Source: T1Sed10-7 sp047921175
GTDB lineage: Bacteria > Actinomycetota > Nitriliruptoria > Nitriliruptorales > Nitriliruptoraceae
Direction: 5' to 3'
DNA: 64,000 bases
Assembly: GCA_047921175.1 (NCBI GenBank)
Contig: JBLRWQ010000004.1
Location: 6,562 to 70,561 of the forward strand
Within the stretch, counting starts at the first letter, position 1; every line of letters starts with the position of its first letter. The notes below the pieces were generated by a model. That model was not told where the DNA came from. It searched no databases and saw only the letters and a list, made by a program, of their open reading frames with translations. Both the position numbers and the translations under genes were made by a program. Below are positions 33,216-42,013 of this stretch, piece after piece.

Positions 33216-34137
33216 CGCGGTAGCGGGTCCGCTCGCCGACACCGGTGCGCAGCACCTCGCCGCGGGCGAACAGGGCCTCGAGCCCCCGCGCCACCGTCTC
33301 CGGCGCCCAGCCCAGGACCTCCGCGAGGGAGGAGACGGTCGCGACCCGCTGGGCGCGGAGCTCGGTCAGCAGCGCGGCCTCGTCCGCTGCCTCGGCCCCG
33401 TCCCCGGCGGCGAGCTGCCAGGCCGTCGCCGCGGCACGCTCGAGCAGTGCCTCCAGGGGGCCTGCGTCCTCCACCCCGGGGGGCGGGCCCAGCTGGTGGA
33501 GCAGGTGCGCGGGCCGGCGCACCGGCCGCGGGTGGAGCGGGATGGCGTCGAGCTCCGCGGTCGCGAGGTCGCCGGCGACCTCCTCGGGGGTGGTGTCGGG
33601 AGCGCGGCGACCACGGAGCGCCGCGAGCAGCTGCTCCCGGGTCCGACCACGGAGCTCGAGCAGCAGCATCGGGTCGCGGTCGATCCGGGTCGCGGCGATC
33701 GTGTGCAGGGCAGCGGCGTGGCGGCACCAGGCGCCGCGGGCCTCGCAGCTACAGTGCGGCGTCAGGTCGGTGACCGCGGGCAGGAGCGGCACCCCCGCCG
33801 CCGCCAGCTCATCGGCGAGCCAGGGCCGCAGCCCTCCTTCGAGCAGCCCCGCGATCGGTCGCAACCGATCCCCCAGGGCCACGGCAGCCGCCTGCCAGCC
33901 TGCGTCGTCGGTGCTCGGCCAGGCGATCGCCACCTCGGTGGGCGCGGCCCGGTCCTCGACCACGGTCCCGGCGATCCGCCCGGCCGTGAGGGTCACGTCC
34001 TCGACGGCGCCACGGCGTGCCAGGGCCTGCCCGCGCTGGACCTCCCGTGCGGCGCCGGCGCCGGTGTCATCGAGCAGTCCGAGCAGCCGGTCACCCCACC
34101 AGTGCCGGACCGCCGTCGCACCCGCGGACGCGCTCAT
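33202..34137 (-). CDS. SWIM zinc-finger protein partnered with SNF2 ATPase
   Basis: 311 aa. The SWIM motif CSCEARGAWCRHAAAL (CxCx-n-CxH) at about residue 130 is a zinc-binding module for DNA or protein contact. The N-terminus (WWGDRLLGLLD) and the AREVQRGQALARRGAV segment match the SWIM family paired with bacterial SNF2 helicases. The C-terminal 55 residues look like a small winged-helix (LRAQRVATVSSLAEVLGWAP). ATG at 34137 overlaps the SNF2 stop (ATGA), implying stoichiometric expression. The role, perhaps DNA repair or remodelling, is unknown. Confidence 0.85.
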   Translation of the reverse strand: MSASAGATAVRHWWGDRLLGLLDDTGAGAAREVQRGQALARRGAVEDVTLTAGRIAGTVVEDRAAPTEVAIAWPSTDDAGWQAAAVALGDRLRPIAGLLEGGLRPWLADELAAAGVPLLPAVTDLTPHCSCEARGAWCRHAAALHTIAATRIDRDPMLLLELRGRTREQLLAALRGRRAPDTTPEEVAGDLATAELDAIPLHPRPVRRPAHLLHQLGPPPGVEDAGPLEALLERAAATAWQLAAGDGAEAADEAALLTELRAQRVATVSSLAEVLGWAPETVARGLEALFARGEVLRTGVGERTRYRASSG

Positions 34138-37100
34138 GCGCGGCCTCCCGGCAGCGCCACGAGCCGGGGCCGGGGGATCGCGGTCGCGTCATCGTCCGTG
34201 TCCCTGCGTGCGTCCTCCTCCTCGTCGTCGCCGAGCTCGAGGTGGTCGGTCGACAGGGACACGAGCTCGCGCAGGGCCTCGTCGTCGAGCTCGGTCACCC
34301 AGGCTTCTCCGCTCCCGATGACCGCATCGGCGAGTGCGCGCTTGCGGGTCAACAGCTCGTCGATGCGCTCCTCGAGGGTCCCGGCGGTCACGAGACGGTG
34401 CACCGTCACCGTGCGGGTCTGCCCGATGCGGTGCGCACGGTCGGTCGCCTGGTCCTCGACGGCGGGGTTCCACCAGCGGTCGAAGTGCAGCACGTGTGAC
34501 GCCCGGGTCAGGTTCAGACCGGTCCCCCCCGCCCGCAGCGACACGAGCAGGATCGGCGGGGCATCGTCGTCCTCCTGGAACCGGCGCACGAGCTCGTCCC
34601 GCTGGCCGAGCGACAGCCCGCCATGCAGGAAGGGCACCTGCGGCAGCCCGAGGCGCTCCCCGAGGTGCTCGACCAGCAGCTCGCCCATCTCGCGGAACTG
34701 GGTGAAGACCAGGACCCGGTCCTCGGCATCCACCAGCTCGGCCAGGAGCTCGGTGGCCCGTGCGAGCTTGCCGCTGCGCCCGGCGAGCGCGCCGTCGTCG
34801 CGCAGGTACTGGCGCGGGTGGTTGCAGATCTGCTTGAGGGCGGTCAGCAGCGCGAGGATGCGGCCACGGCGCTCGAAGGCCGTGCCCCCGAGGCCGTCGC
34901 TCGCGAAGGCCTGCTCGACGGTGGCCTGGTAGAGCGCAGCCTGCTCGCGGGTGAGCCCGCAGGCCACGGTCAGCTCCTGCTTGGGGGGCAGGTCGACCGC
35001 GACGTCCGGGTCGTCCTTGCGCCGCCGCAGCACGAACGGCGCGATCAGCCGCCGCAGCCGCGTCGCCGCGCCGTGGTCGTGCCAGCGCTCGATCGGGACG
35101 GCGTAGCGCTCGTTGAACGCGCGCTGGGACCCGAGCAGCCCGGGGTTGGTGACGTCGATGATCGCCCACAGCTCCGACAGGCGGTTCTCCAACGGCGTGC
35201 CGGTCATCGCGATCCGGGTGCGGGCCTGCAGGGAACGTGCCGCGCGTGCGCCCTTGGAGGCCGGGTTCTTGATCTGCTGCGCCTCGTCCAGCACCACGAC
35301 GTCCCAGCACGCGTCCTCCAGGAGCCCGAGGTCGCGGCGCAGCAGGGCGTAGGAGGTGACCACGACCACGCCCGGCCGGAACGACCGCGCGGTCACGGCC
35401 CGCTCGGCCCCGTGGTGGCGCAGGACCTCGATGTCCGGCGCGAACCGGGCCAGCTCCCGCTCCCAGTTCCCGACCACCGAGGTGGGGCAGACGACCAGGT
35501 GCGGCCGGTCCTGCGGACGGCCGGTCAGCAGCGCGATGGCCTGGAGGGTCTTGCCGAGCCCCATCTCGTCGGCCAGGACCCCACCCATCCCGAGCTCGCT
35601 CAACCGTTGCAGCCAGGCCACGCCACGCCGCTGGTAGGGGCGCAGCTCACCGTCGATACCGACGACCCGCGCCTCGGCGGGGGCGTCGGCACCACGCAGC
35701 CGCTCCAGCAGCCCCACCAGGTCACCGTCCGCGACCGCATCCACCGGACCGAGCTCGCGCGTGTGGTGCGTACCGGACAGGGCGGCGGCGAGAGCCTCGG
35801 TGAGCCGGAGCGCTGCCGTGCGTCCGGCGAGCGCGGCGATGCGGTCCGCATCGCTGTGGTCGACCCGGACCCAGCGGCCACGCCAACGCACCAGCGGTGC
35901 CTTGAGATCGACGATGCGATGGAACTCCTCACGGGTCAGCGTGTCGTCGCCGAGGGCCACCTCGTAGCGCAGGTCGGTGAGGCTGGTCAGCTGCAGGCCG
36001 TCACCGCTCCCGGTCCTTGGCGGGGCGGGTGCGGTGCTGCCGATCCGCACCCGGAGACGTAGCTGGCGGGTACCGGCATCCGCCAGGTCCCCGGGCAGCT
36101 CGACGGCCACGCCCGCGGCGGCGAGGGACGCCTGGACATCCCCGAGCAACGCGGCGACCTCCTCGGGCGCCAGGCTGATCGCCACGGGGTGACGCTCGTC
36201 CAGGGCGCGATCGAGCGGCGGGAACAGGCGGGCCGCGCCGGCCAGGCCGATCGCCAGGGCGGCCTCGGGGTCGTGGACGCTGCGCCCACCGACCGTGACC
36301 GGCTGGCCCCGGGCGGCCCAGATCCGTGCGGCGTCCAGCCCGTGGGCCGGATCGTCGGGCGCGCAGAGCCCCAGCTCCAGCCGCCAGGGTTCCGCGGCCT
36401 GAAGCGTCGCGGTGTCCTCCGGTGACGTCGGTGGCGGCTGCAGCCGCACCCGGAGCCGCGCGGCCGTGCGCCGGGACCGGCCGAGCACCGGGTCGGCCCA
36501 GGCGGCGACCTCCTCCGCGAGGTCCTCAGGCGCGACCCGCAGCTGCGCCACGGTCGGGTCGGTGCCCGTGAGGGCATCCGCCCACATCTCGGACCAGGGC
36601 CGGCGCGGTCCACGCCGGCGCGGGTCCAGCTCCGGGCGTCGCCCCTCCCGGGCGCACGCATCGGCGACCGCATCGAGGCACGCCAGCACCAGTTCCTCCG
36701 GCTCCCACGCGGCGCCGGACGGCGCGGGGACCGCCGCCGCGGCGGCGGGCAGGAGGTGGGCGAGCTGCGTCGGCCGATCGTCGCCGCGTGCCGCCACGCG
36801 CCAGACGGCCCGCAGCTCACCCGGGACGTCGGTGACCTCGGCGGCCGGGAGGGCGTGCCCGGCGGCGACCAGTTCGAGTCCGAGCTTCGCGACCACGCTC
36901 CAGAACCGGACCGAGTCGCTGGGGCGGCCCCAGGCCGGCTGCTCGCTGCCCGCCGGCAGCGCCGCCAGCGCCCGCACGGTCGGGAGCATCGGGAGCGACC
37001 GCACCGGCTGCTCCCGGACGACGCCGTCCGGACCTCGCAACGGCGCCGCGGCGGCCAGCCCGACGGGCAGGCGGAGCCGGCCCACCGTCGGCCCGGACGG

Positions 37101-37196
37101 GTCCGGCCGGGCGGCGGACGCCGAGGTCCACAGGGCGAACCAGCCCGCAGCCGGCGCGGGGGCACCGGGCACGAAGCTGAGCTCGAGGGACGACAC
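34134..37196 (-). CDS. SNF2-family DNA translocase/helicase
   Basis: 1020 aa. An N-terminal accessory region of about 500 residues precedes the helicase core: Walker A VLADEMGLGKTLQAIALL near residue 541, VVVTSYALLRRDL, the DEAQ box VVLDEAQQIKNP near 635, TGTPLENRLSELW, and the C-terminal lobe with VFTQFREMGELLVEHL and ATDRAHRIGQTRTVTV. Predicted ATP-driven dsDNA translocase like HepA/Swi2. GTG start at 37196 with GGAG upstream and a -10-like TACGCT at 37227-37222. Operon with the SWIM gene. Confidence 0.93.
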   Translation of the reverse strand: MSSLELSFVPGAPAPAAGWFALWTSASAARPDPSGPTVGRLRLPVGLAAAAPLRGPDGVVREQPVRSLPMLPTVRALAALPAGSEQPAWGRPSDSVRFWSVVAKLGLELVAAGHALPAAEVTDVPGELRAVWRVAARGDDRPTQLAHLLPAAAAAVPAPSGAAWEPEELVLACLDAVADACAREGRRPELDPRRRGPRRPWSEMWADALTGTDPTVAQLRVAPEDLAEEVAAWADPVLGRSRRTAARLRVRLQPPPTSPEDTATLQAAEPWRLELGLCAPDDPAHGLDAARIWAARGQPVTVGGRSVHDPEAALAIGLAGAARLFPPLDRALDERHPVAISLAPEEVAALLGDVQASLAAAGVAVELPGDLADAGTRQLRLRVRIGSTAPAPPRTGSGDGLQLTSLTDLRYEVALGDDTLTREEFHRIVDLKAPLVRWRGRWVRVDHSDADRIAALAGRTAALRLTEALAAALSGTHHTRELGPVDAVADGDLVGLLERLRGADAPAEARVVGIDGELRPYQRRGVAWLQRLSELGMGGVLADEMGLGKTLQAIALLTGRPQDRPHLVVCPTSVVGNWERELARFAPDIEVLRHHGAERAVTARSFRPGVVVVTSYALLRRDLGLLEDACWDVVVLDEAQQIKNPASKGARAARSLQARTRIAMTGTPLENRLSELWAIIDVTNPGLLGSQRAFNERYAVPIERWHDHGAATRLRRLIAPFVLRRRKDDPDVAVDLPPKQELTVACGLTREQAALYQATVEQAFASDGLGGTAFERRGRILALLTALKQICNHPRQYLRDDGALAGRSGKLARATELLAELVDAEDRVLVFTQFREMGELLVEHLGERLGLPQVPFLHGGLSLGQRDELVRRFQEDDDAPPILLVSLRAGGTGLNLTRASHVLHFDRWWNPAVEDQATDRAHRIGQTRTVTVHRLVTAGTLEERIDELLTRKRALADAVIGSGEAWVTELDDEALRELVSLSTDHLELGDDEEEDARRDTDDDATAIPRPRLVALPGGRA

Positions 37197-37482
37197 GATG
37201 ACTCCGGGACGGCGGCGGACCAGCGTAAAGGTTCGGCGCGACCGCTCACCGCGGGCGGGTCACCGGGCCCGGGTGCCACCGGACGTGTCCGCCTGCTGCA
37301 CGGGCCTGCGTCACCTCGCCGCAGGTCGTCGACGCGGACCCGGTCCAGGGTGCATCCTCGAGGGGGACGGCACCGAACCCCGTCGAGCGACCGCCCCCGG
37401 AGGCTCCGCCGTCCCACCCAGCCCCTACCCTGAGCGAGGTCTGGTCGCACCGCTCCCGTCCATCCGCACCCTGGAGGCGATC
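37197..37482. promoter_or_regulatory. Divergent intergenic region (SNF2 / 88-aa gene)
   Basis: 286 bp. Minus-strand TACGCT at 37227-37222 serves the SNF2 gene. Plus-strand TACCCT at 37426-37431 is a plausible -10 for the 88-aa gene, with a leader of about 45 nt. I see no further gene, repeat or RNA structure in the 190 bp between them. Confidence 0.4.
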
Positions 37483-37749
37483 ATGCCCGACCGTCAGCAC
37501 GGCACCGACACCGCCGTCGCCGAGCGCACCACGTCGACCGAGCGTGCGGTCGCGTGGCTCGAGTCCGAGTTCCCCGGCTGGACCATCGACCTGGACGAGA
37601 CCGCGACCTGGGAGGGTGAGCTGCGCAGCTTGTGGATCGCCCGTCGCGACGGCCACCACCCGCAGGCGGAGCTGTCCGCCGCCAAGCTCCACAGCCGCCT
37701 CAGCGACTACCTCCAGCGCGAGGAGCGCCGCCGCGCCTTCTCGAACTGA
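37483..37749 (+). CDS. Hypothetical protein, 88 aa
   Basis: Not recognised. 88 residues, charged and soluble, with a Ser/Thr/Glu-rich first 20 residues and then AVAWLESEFPGWTIDLDE and LHSRLSDYLQREERRRAF. The ATG at 37483 follows GGAGG and a recognisable -10, and the codon composition resembles its neighbours, so it is probably expressed. Small proteins of similar look are common in actinobacteria. It is followed after 67 bp by the MarP-like protease gene on the same strand. Confidence 0.7.
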   Translation: MPDRQHGTDTAVAERTTSTERAVAWLESEFPGWTIDLDETATWEGELRSLWIARRDGHHPQAELSAAKLHSRLSDYLQREERRRAFSN

Positions 37750-37816
37750 CCGCGTCGCCGCCCGCCGTCCCGGTCACCGCGTCCCGGTGCGGGACGAGCC
37801 GTCGCGGGGGTGAGCG

Positions 37817-38986
37817 GTGACCCTGACCGACCTGCTCCTGGTCCTCCTGTTGGCCGGTGCGACCTTCTCCGGGTGGCGCGCCGGCTTCATCGCGCGGATC
37901 GCAGGGTGGATCGGGCTGCTCGCAGGACTCGGGGTCTCGGTGGTGACCGTGCCGCTGGTCCTCACGGTGGTCGCGGATGCCGGCCCCGCGGTCCGTCTGC
38001 TCCTGGCGGCCGCCACCTTCATGGGAACCGTCGCCGGGGTCGCGCTGCTGCTGAGCCACGTCGGCCGGTCGCTCGGCGCCCGGGTGGCGACCACCCGCCT
38101 GGCTCCGGTGGACCGGATCGCCGGCGCCACGGCCGGTGCCCTGGTGATCGTCCTGCTCGCCTGGCTCGTCCTGCCCGCCGCCTCGACGCTGCCGGACCCC
38201 GTCGGCCGACAGGCCGGTGACGCGGCCGCGACCCGCCTGCTCGCCACGGTCGCGGGTCCGCCCCCCGACGTGACGACCACCCTCCGCGACCTCATCGCCG
38301 ACGGTCCGTTCCCCGAGATCATCGCCGAGCTGGAACCGGTCCGTGCCGCGGGTCCGCCACCGGACGACCTCGCGGTGCCCGGTGAGGTGCTGGAACGCGT
38401 GACGGCCTCCACGGTCCGGGTCACCTCCCGGGCCTGCGGTGCCCGGTTCGACGGCTCCGGGGTGACGATCGCCGGCGGGCTGGTCGTGACCAACGCCCAC
38501 GTCGTCGCCGGGTCCGAGGCCGTGGAGCTGCGGCGGCCCGACGGTGTGGTGCGCTCGGGCCGGGTCGTGGCGTTCGACCCGGCACGCGACCTGGCGCTGG
38601 TGTCCGTGGAGGACCTGGGGCAGGCACCGCTCCCGCTGGCCTCCGCACAGCCTCGGGACGAGGTGGCGGTCGTCGGCTACCCCGGCGGCCAACCCCAAGC
38701 CCGCGTCGCCCCGGCGCGGATCCAGCAGCGCCGAGCCGCGGTCGGGCGGGACATCTACGGCGTCGAGGAGACCGAGCGCCAGGTGCTCTTCCTCTCCGCC
38801 GAGCTCCGTCGCGGCGACTCGGGTGCCCCGGTCGTCGATCCGGCCGGCAACGTCGTCGGGCTGGTGTTCGCGGTCAGCCCGGACCAGCCGTCCAGCGCCT
38901 ACGCGCTCGATCGGCGCGAGCTCGACGAGATCCTCGCCGCACCGCGGGTGACGGGCGCCACCGGTCGGTGCCTGGCGCTGCCCTGA
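37817..38986 (+). CDS. MarP-like membrane serine protease (CvpA domain + trypsin-like domain)
   Basis: 389 aa. Residues 1-130 form a CvpA-like four-helix membrane domain (TFSGWRAGFIARIAGWIGL). The extracytoplasmic chymotrypsin-like protease follows, with catalytic His228 (VVTNAHVVAG), Asp258 (ARDLALVSVED) and Ser335 (RRGDSGAPVVD). Cys residues near each end of the protease domain (SRACGAR, GRCLALP) could form the redox-sensitive disulfide known in mycobacterial MarP, which protects against acid stress. GTG at 37817. The function is inferred from family and architecture. Confidence 0.9.
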   Translation: MTLTDLLLVLLLAGATFSGWRAGFIARIAGWIGLLAGLGVSVVTVPLVLTVVADAGPAVRLLLAAATFMGTVAGVALLLSHVGRSLGARVATTRLAPVDRIAGATAGALVIVLLAWLVLPAASTLPDPVGRQAGDAAATRLLATVAGPPPDVTTTLRDLIADGPFPEIIAELEPVRAAGPPPDDLAVPGEVLERVTASTVRVTSRACGARFDGSGVTIAGGLVVTNAHVVAGSEAVELRRPDGVVRSGRVVAFDPARDLALVSVEDLGQAPLPLASAQPRDEVAVVGYPGGQPQARVAPARIQQRRAAVGRDIYGVEETERQVLFLSAELRRGDSGAPVVDPAGNVVGLVFAVSPDQPSSAYALDRRELDEILAAPRVTGATGRCLALP

Positions 38987-39082
38987 GCGCGGGGCCGTGC
39001 CCAGCTCGCTGTCACAGGTCACCCGTAGCGTGATGGGAGCGCACAACCGGTGCGCGAGACGATCACCCCACGAGGACCGGTC

Positions 39083-39394
39083 ATGGGCACCCTCCCGCTC
39101 CTACTCGCCACGCGCACGACCGATGTCCGACCGTCGGATCTCGGTGCGGCCGCCCCGGTGCCGTGGGACCTGCTGGCGGTCGTCGCCCTGTGGGGCCTGC
39201 TGACCTGGGGGGCCGTGCGCTGGTTGCTCGCACGCGAGCAGCGACCGTCGGTCCCGGCTCCTCCCCCGCGGTCTGAGCTCAGCCGATCGTGCGGGCGAGG
39301 AAGCCTCGCAGTCCCAGCGCCAGCAGCAACGTGGTCGAGACCGCCAGGGCTGTCAGCACCACCGCGACCGGCATCGTCGGCACGCTCGGCGTGA
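39083..39394 (+). CDS. Possible small membrane protein, 104 aa
   Basis: ATG at 39083 is preceded by GAGGA at good spacing, and TAGCGT at 39024-39029 could be a -10. The product has one clear membrane segment (LLAVVALWGLLTWGAVRWLL) at about residues 31-50. The final 37 codons overlap the convergent ABC permease gene antisense and look like unselected sequence, so the true protein may be shorter or absent. No homologue recognised. Confidence 0.3.
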   Translation: MGTLPLLLATRTTDVRPSDLGAAAPVPWDLLAVVALWGLLTWGAVRWLLAREQRPSVPAPPPRSELSRSCGRGSLAVPAPAATWSRPPGLSAPPRPASSARSA

Positions 39395-40100
39395 GCGCCG
39401 CACGGAGGCCCTCGCTGACGTACACCAGCGGGTTGAGGAGCACGAGCCACTGCAGCCAGGGCACCGCATCGAGCGCAGCCCAGGGGTAGTAGACGGCTCC
39501 CAGGAAGGTCAGCGGCAGGACGACGACGGAGAACATCAGGCCGATCTGCCGCGGTGTCACGTAGGTCCCGAGCGCGAGGCCGAGGGCGCCCGAGAGCAGC
39601 GCCGACAGCACGACGACCGCGACCAGCAGCCACACGCTCGTCACCGCGAGGTCGACCGGCCCGGAGGGGATGAAGGCGACCAGCGGCAGGACGACCAGAC
39701 CCGCCCCGATGCTCTGGGCCGCACCGAAGAGCACCTTCTCGACCGCCAGCACCCAGACCGGCACCGGGGCCATGACGCGGTCCTCGATCTCCTTGGTGCC
39801 GCCGAACTCGTTCGACAGGGGCAGCGCGACGGCGATGATCCCCTGGAAGATGACCGCGACGGCGACCAGGCCCGGCACGAGCACGGTCGCGAAGCCGGCG
39901 CCACCGCCGGCCCCGATCTGCTGCCCGATGCGCGGGAACAGGTAGGCGAACACGAAGACGAACAGCAACGGCTGCATGACGGTCCGCGTCAGGAAGGCCG
40001 GCAGCTCCCGCCGGAGGACGCGCAGATCACGCAGCAACAGCCCGTGCACCGTGCCCAGCCAGGCACCTCGGGTGGAGAGCGTCCCCGTCGGTTCAGTCAC
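39279..40100 (-). CDS. ABC-2 type exporter permease (DrrB-like)
   Basis: 273 aa with six predicted membrane helices in the ABC-2 arrangement. RDLRVLRRELPAFLTRTVMQ precedes TM1; GGTKEIEDRVMAPVPVWVLA lies in the cytosolic loop; WLQWLVLLNPLVYVSEGLRA near the C-terminus matches the DrrB/ABC-2 signature. Works with the ATPase encoded immediately upstream to export a drug, lipid or polymer. GTG at 40100 overlaps the ATPase gene by eight bases. Confidence 0.92.
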   Translation of the reverse strand: MTEPTGTLSTRGAWLGTVHGLLLRDLRVLRRELPAFLTRTVMQPLLFVFVFAYLFPRIGQQIGAGGGAGFATVLVPGLVAVAVIFQGIIAVALPLSNEFGGTKEIEDRVMAPVPVWVLAVEKVLFGAAQSIGAGLVVLPLVAFIPSGPVDLAVTSVWLLVAVVVLSALLSGALGLALGTYVTPRQIGLMFSVVVLPLTFLGAVYYPWAALDAVPWLQWLVLLNPLVYVSEGLRAALTPSVPTMPVAVVLTALAVSTTLLLALGLRGFLARTIG

Positions 40101-41085
40101 GCAGGTCCCTCCCCGTGAGACGGATGAACACGCCCTCCAGGGTCGACCCCTGGACACGCAGGTCGCGGACCCCTGCGGGAGCGGCCGCCGCGACGATGCG
40201 CGGGAGCAGACCGTCGACCCGGTCGGTCACGACCCGCACGTCCGAAGGTCCGGCCTCCACCGACCGCACGCCCTGCAGCCCGCGCAGGGCCGCGACGACG
40301 GACGACGCCGGGGATCGCTCCAGCTCGACATCGATGATCCCACCGCTGCCATGCGCGTCCTTGAGGGCCTGCGGCCGATCGACCGTGAGCACGTGACCGT
40401 GATCGATGATGGCCACCCGCTCACACAGCTGGTCGGCCTCCTCCATGTAGTGGGTCGTCAGCACGACGGTCAGACCGTCACCCCGGAGGTCCTGCACCAG
40501 CTCCCACAGCGCCAGCCGGCTCTGGGGATCGAGTCCGGCGGTCGGTTCGTCGAGGAACAACAGGCGTGGCCCGTGGGCGACCGCACGAGCGACCTGGAGC
40601 CGCTGGGCCATCCCGCCGGAGATCTGGTGCGGGAAGGCGTGGGCGCGATCCGCGAGCCGGAACCGGTCCAGGAGCTCGCGGGCCCGGCGTGCCGCCGCTG
40701 GTCGTGACCAGCCGAAGTAGCGACCGTGGTAGAAGAGGTTCTCCTCGAGCGTCAGGGAGCGGTCGAGGGTGTTGTCCTGGGTGACGACACCGATGACGCG
40801 CTTGACCTCGGCAGGGGCGGCGACGACGTCCAGCCCGAAGACGCTGGCGGACCCGTCCGTCGGTCGGATCCGCGTCGTGCAGATGCCCACCGTGGTGGAC
40901 TTGCCGGCCCCGTTGGGTCCGAGCAGGCCGAACAGCTCACCCTCGTGGACCTCGAGGTCGATGCTGGCGACGGCGTCGACCGGCGGCTGGCCGGGGTACC
41001 GCTTGGCCAGGCCGCGCAGCCGCAGCGCGGTGGTGCCGGCGGTCGGGGTCGTGGGCACGACGGACGAGGTGGACAGGGCCGTCAT
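40093..41085 (-). CDS. ABC exporter ATPase (DrrA-like)
   Basis: 330 aa. Walker A LLGPNGAGKSTTVGI, Q-loop GVVTQDNTLDRSLT, signature HQISGGMAQRLQVARAV, Walker B LLFLDEPTAGLDPQSR, and switch His in LTTHYMEEADQLC. The 80-residue C-terminal extension is typical of DrrA-type exporters. ATG at 41085 follows AGGAGGAG; an earlier in-frame start lacks such a site. Forms a half-transporter pair with the overlapping permease. Substrate unknown; no biosynthetic cluster adjoins. Confidence 0.94.
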   Translation of the reverse strand: MTALSTSSVVPTTPTAGTTALRLRGLAKRYPGQPPVDAVASIDLEVHEGELFGLLGPNGAGKSTTVGICTTRIRPTDGSASVFGLDVVAAPAEVKRVIGVVTQDNTLDRSLTLEENLFYHGRYFGWSRPAAARRARELLDRFRLADRAHAFPHQISGGMAQRLQVARAVAHGPRLLFLDEPTAGLDPQSRLALWELVQDLRGDGLTVVLTTHYMEEADQLCERVAIIDHGHVLTVDRPQALKDAHGSGGIIDVELERSPASSVVAALRGLQGVRSVEAGPSDVRVVTDRVDGLLPRIVAAAAPAGVRDLRVQGSTLEGVFIRLTGRDLRD

Positions 41086-41157
41086 CGGCTCCTCCTGGGC
41101 AGCGACGGGCGGGCCGCCGTCGAGGTTCGGGCCGACCACGGGCCTGGACGGGCCCCG

Positions 41158-41838
41158 TCAGTCGCCGAGGAGCCCGACGAGCATGAAGGCGTGGGCCACC
41201 ACGGCGGCGATCACGAACAGGTGGAAGATCTCGTGGTACCCGAACCAGGTCGGCCACGGATCGGGTCGACGCGTGCCGACCACCACGGCCCCCAGGGTGT
41301 AGAGGACCCCACCGACCAGCAGCAGGACGATCGTGCCGGTCCCACTGGCCATCCACAGCCACGGGAGCAGCGCCACCGGGAGCCAGCCGATCGTCAGGTA
41401 GACGGCGTGGTTGAACCCCCGGGGCGGGGCGAACGGCAGCCACTCGACGACGATCCCGAGCAGGCTCCCGAGCCCCATGCCGAGCAGCAGGACCCACCGT
41501 GGCCAGCCCTCGAGCCCGAGGAGCGCGACGGCGATACCCGTGCCACCGATCGCCAGGTAGATGCCGGTGTGGTCGAGCCGGAACAGCCGCTCGTAGGTCC
41601 GGGCATCCCAGCGCTTGAGGTGGAGCAGCGCGCTGCAGGTGAACATCGCCGCCATACCGAGCGCGAACGTGGCGACGCCGAGCCGGGATCCGGCCGGTGC
41701 GAGGGCGATCCACACCAGCGAGCCCGGCACGGTGATCAGGGCGGCAAGCAGGTGTGACCGGCCACGCAGACGGGGTCGTGGCAGGGTCAGCGCGCGTTCG
41801 GTGTTGATCGAACGCTCGAGGATGGGTCGCTCGCTCAC
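41158..41838 (-). CDS. Hemolysin III / PAQR-family membrane protein
   Basis: 226 aa with seven hydrophobic segments. Family markers are SALLHLKRWDARTYERLFRL, DHTGIYLAIGGTG and the C-terminal GYHEIFHLFVIAAVVAHAFM, containing the His residues that form the metal site in the PAQR fold. Bacterial members have proposed roles in lipid or membrane homeostasis; haemolysis is not a general property. The long open frame extending upstream antisense to the SLC13 gene is spurious. GTG at 41838 is probably leaderless. Confidence 0.92.
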   Translation of the reverse strand: MSERPILERSINTERALTLPRPRLRGRSHLLAALITVPGSLVWIALAPAGSRLGVATFALGMAAMFTCSALLHLKRWDARTYERLFRLDHTGIYLAIGGTGIAVALLGLEGWPRWVLLLGMGLGSLLGIVVEWLPFAPPRGFNHAVYLTIGWLPVALLPWLWMASGTGTIVLLLVGGVLYTLGAVVVGTRRPDPWPTWFGYHEIFHLFVIAAVVAHAFMLVGLLGD

Positions 41839-41844
41839 CCTGCA

Positions 41845-41850
41845 ACCGTA
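41845..41850 (-). promoter_or_regulatory. -10 box for a leaderless hemolysin-III-family mRNA
   Basis: TACGGT on the minus strand ends six bases before the GTG at 41838, the spacing for a leaderless transcript. This decides the start in a frame that is open far upstream. Confidence 0.55.
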
Positions 41851-41919
41851 GCCCCTACGCACGACCGGCTCGGGCTCCGTCGCGCCCGGTCGTCGCCGTG
41901 GTGCGCCCCATCCCGGACC

Positions 41920-41925
41920 TAGACT
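41920..41925 (+). promoter_or_regulatory. -10 box for the SLC13-kinase operon
   Basis: TAGACT, about 90 bp upstream of the SLC13 ATG at 42014. A good TAnnnT match, but the leader is fairly long and contains no clear ribosome-binding site or structure, so the assignment is tentative. Confidence 0.35.
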
Positions 41926-42013
41926 GCCGGGCATCCCTGCCCGTCGAACTGACAGGTCGACCGTGCACACGCCGGAACCCTCCACCTGCGCCGGATCCCG
42001 GTTGGCCGCGTAG

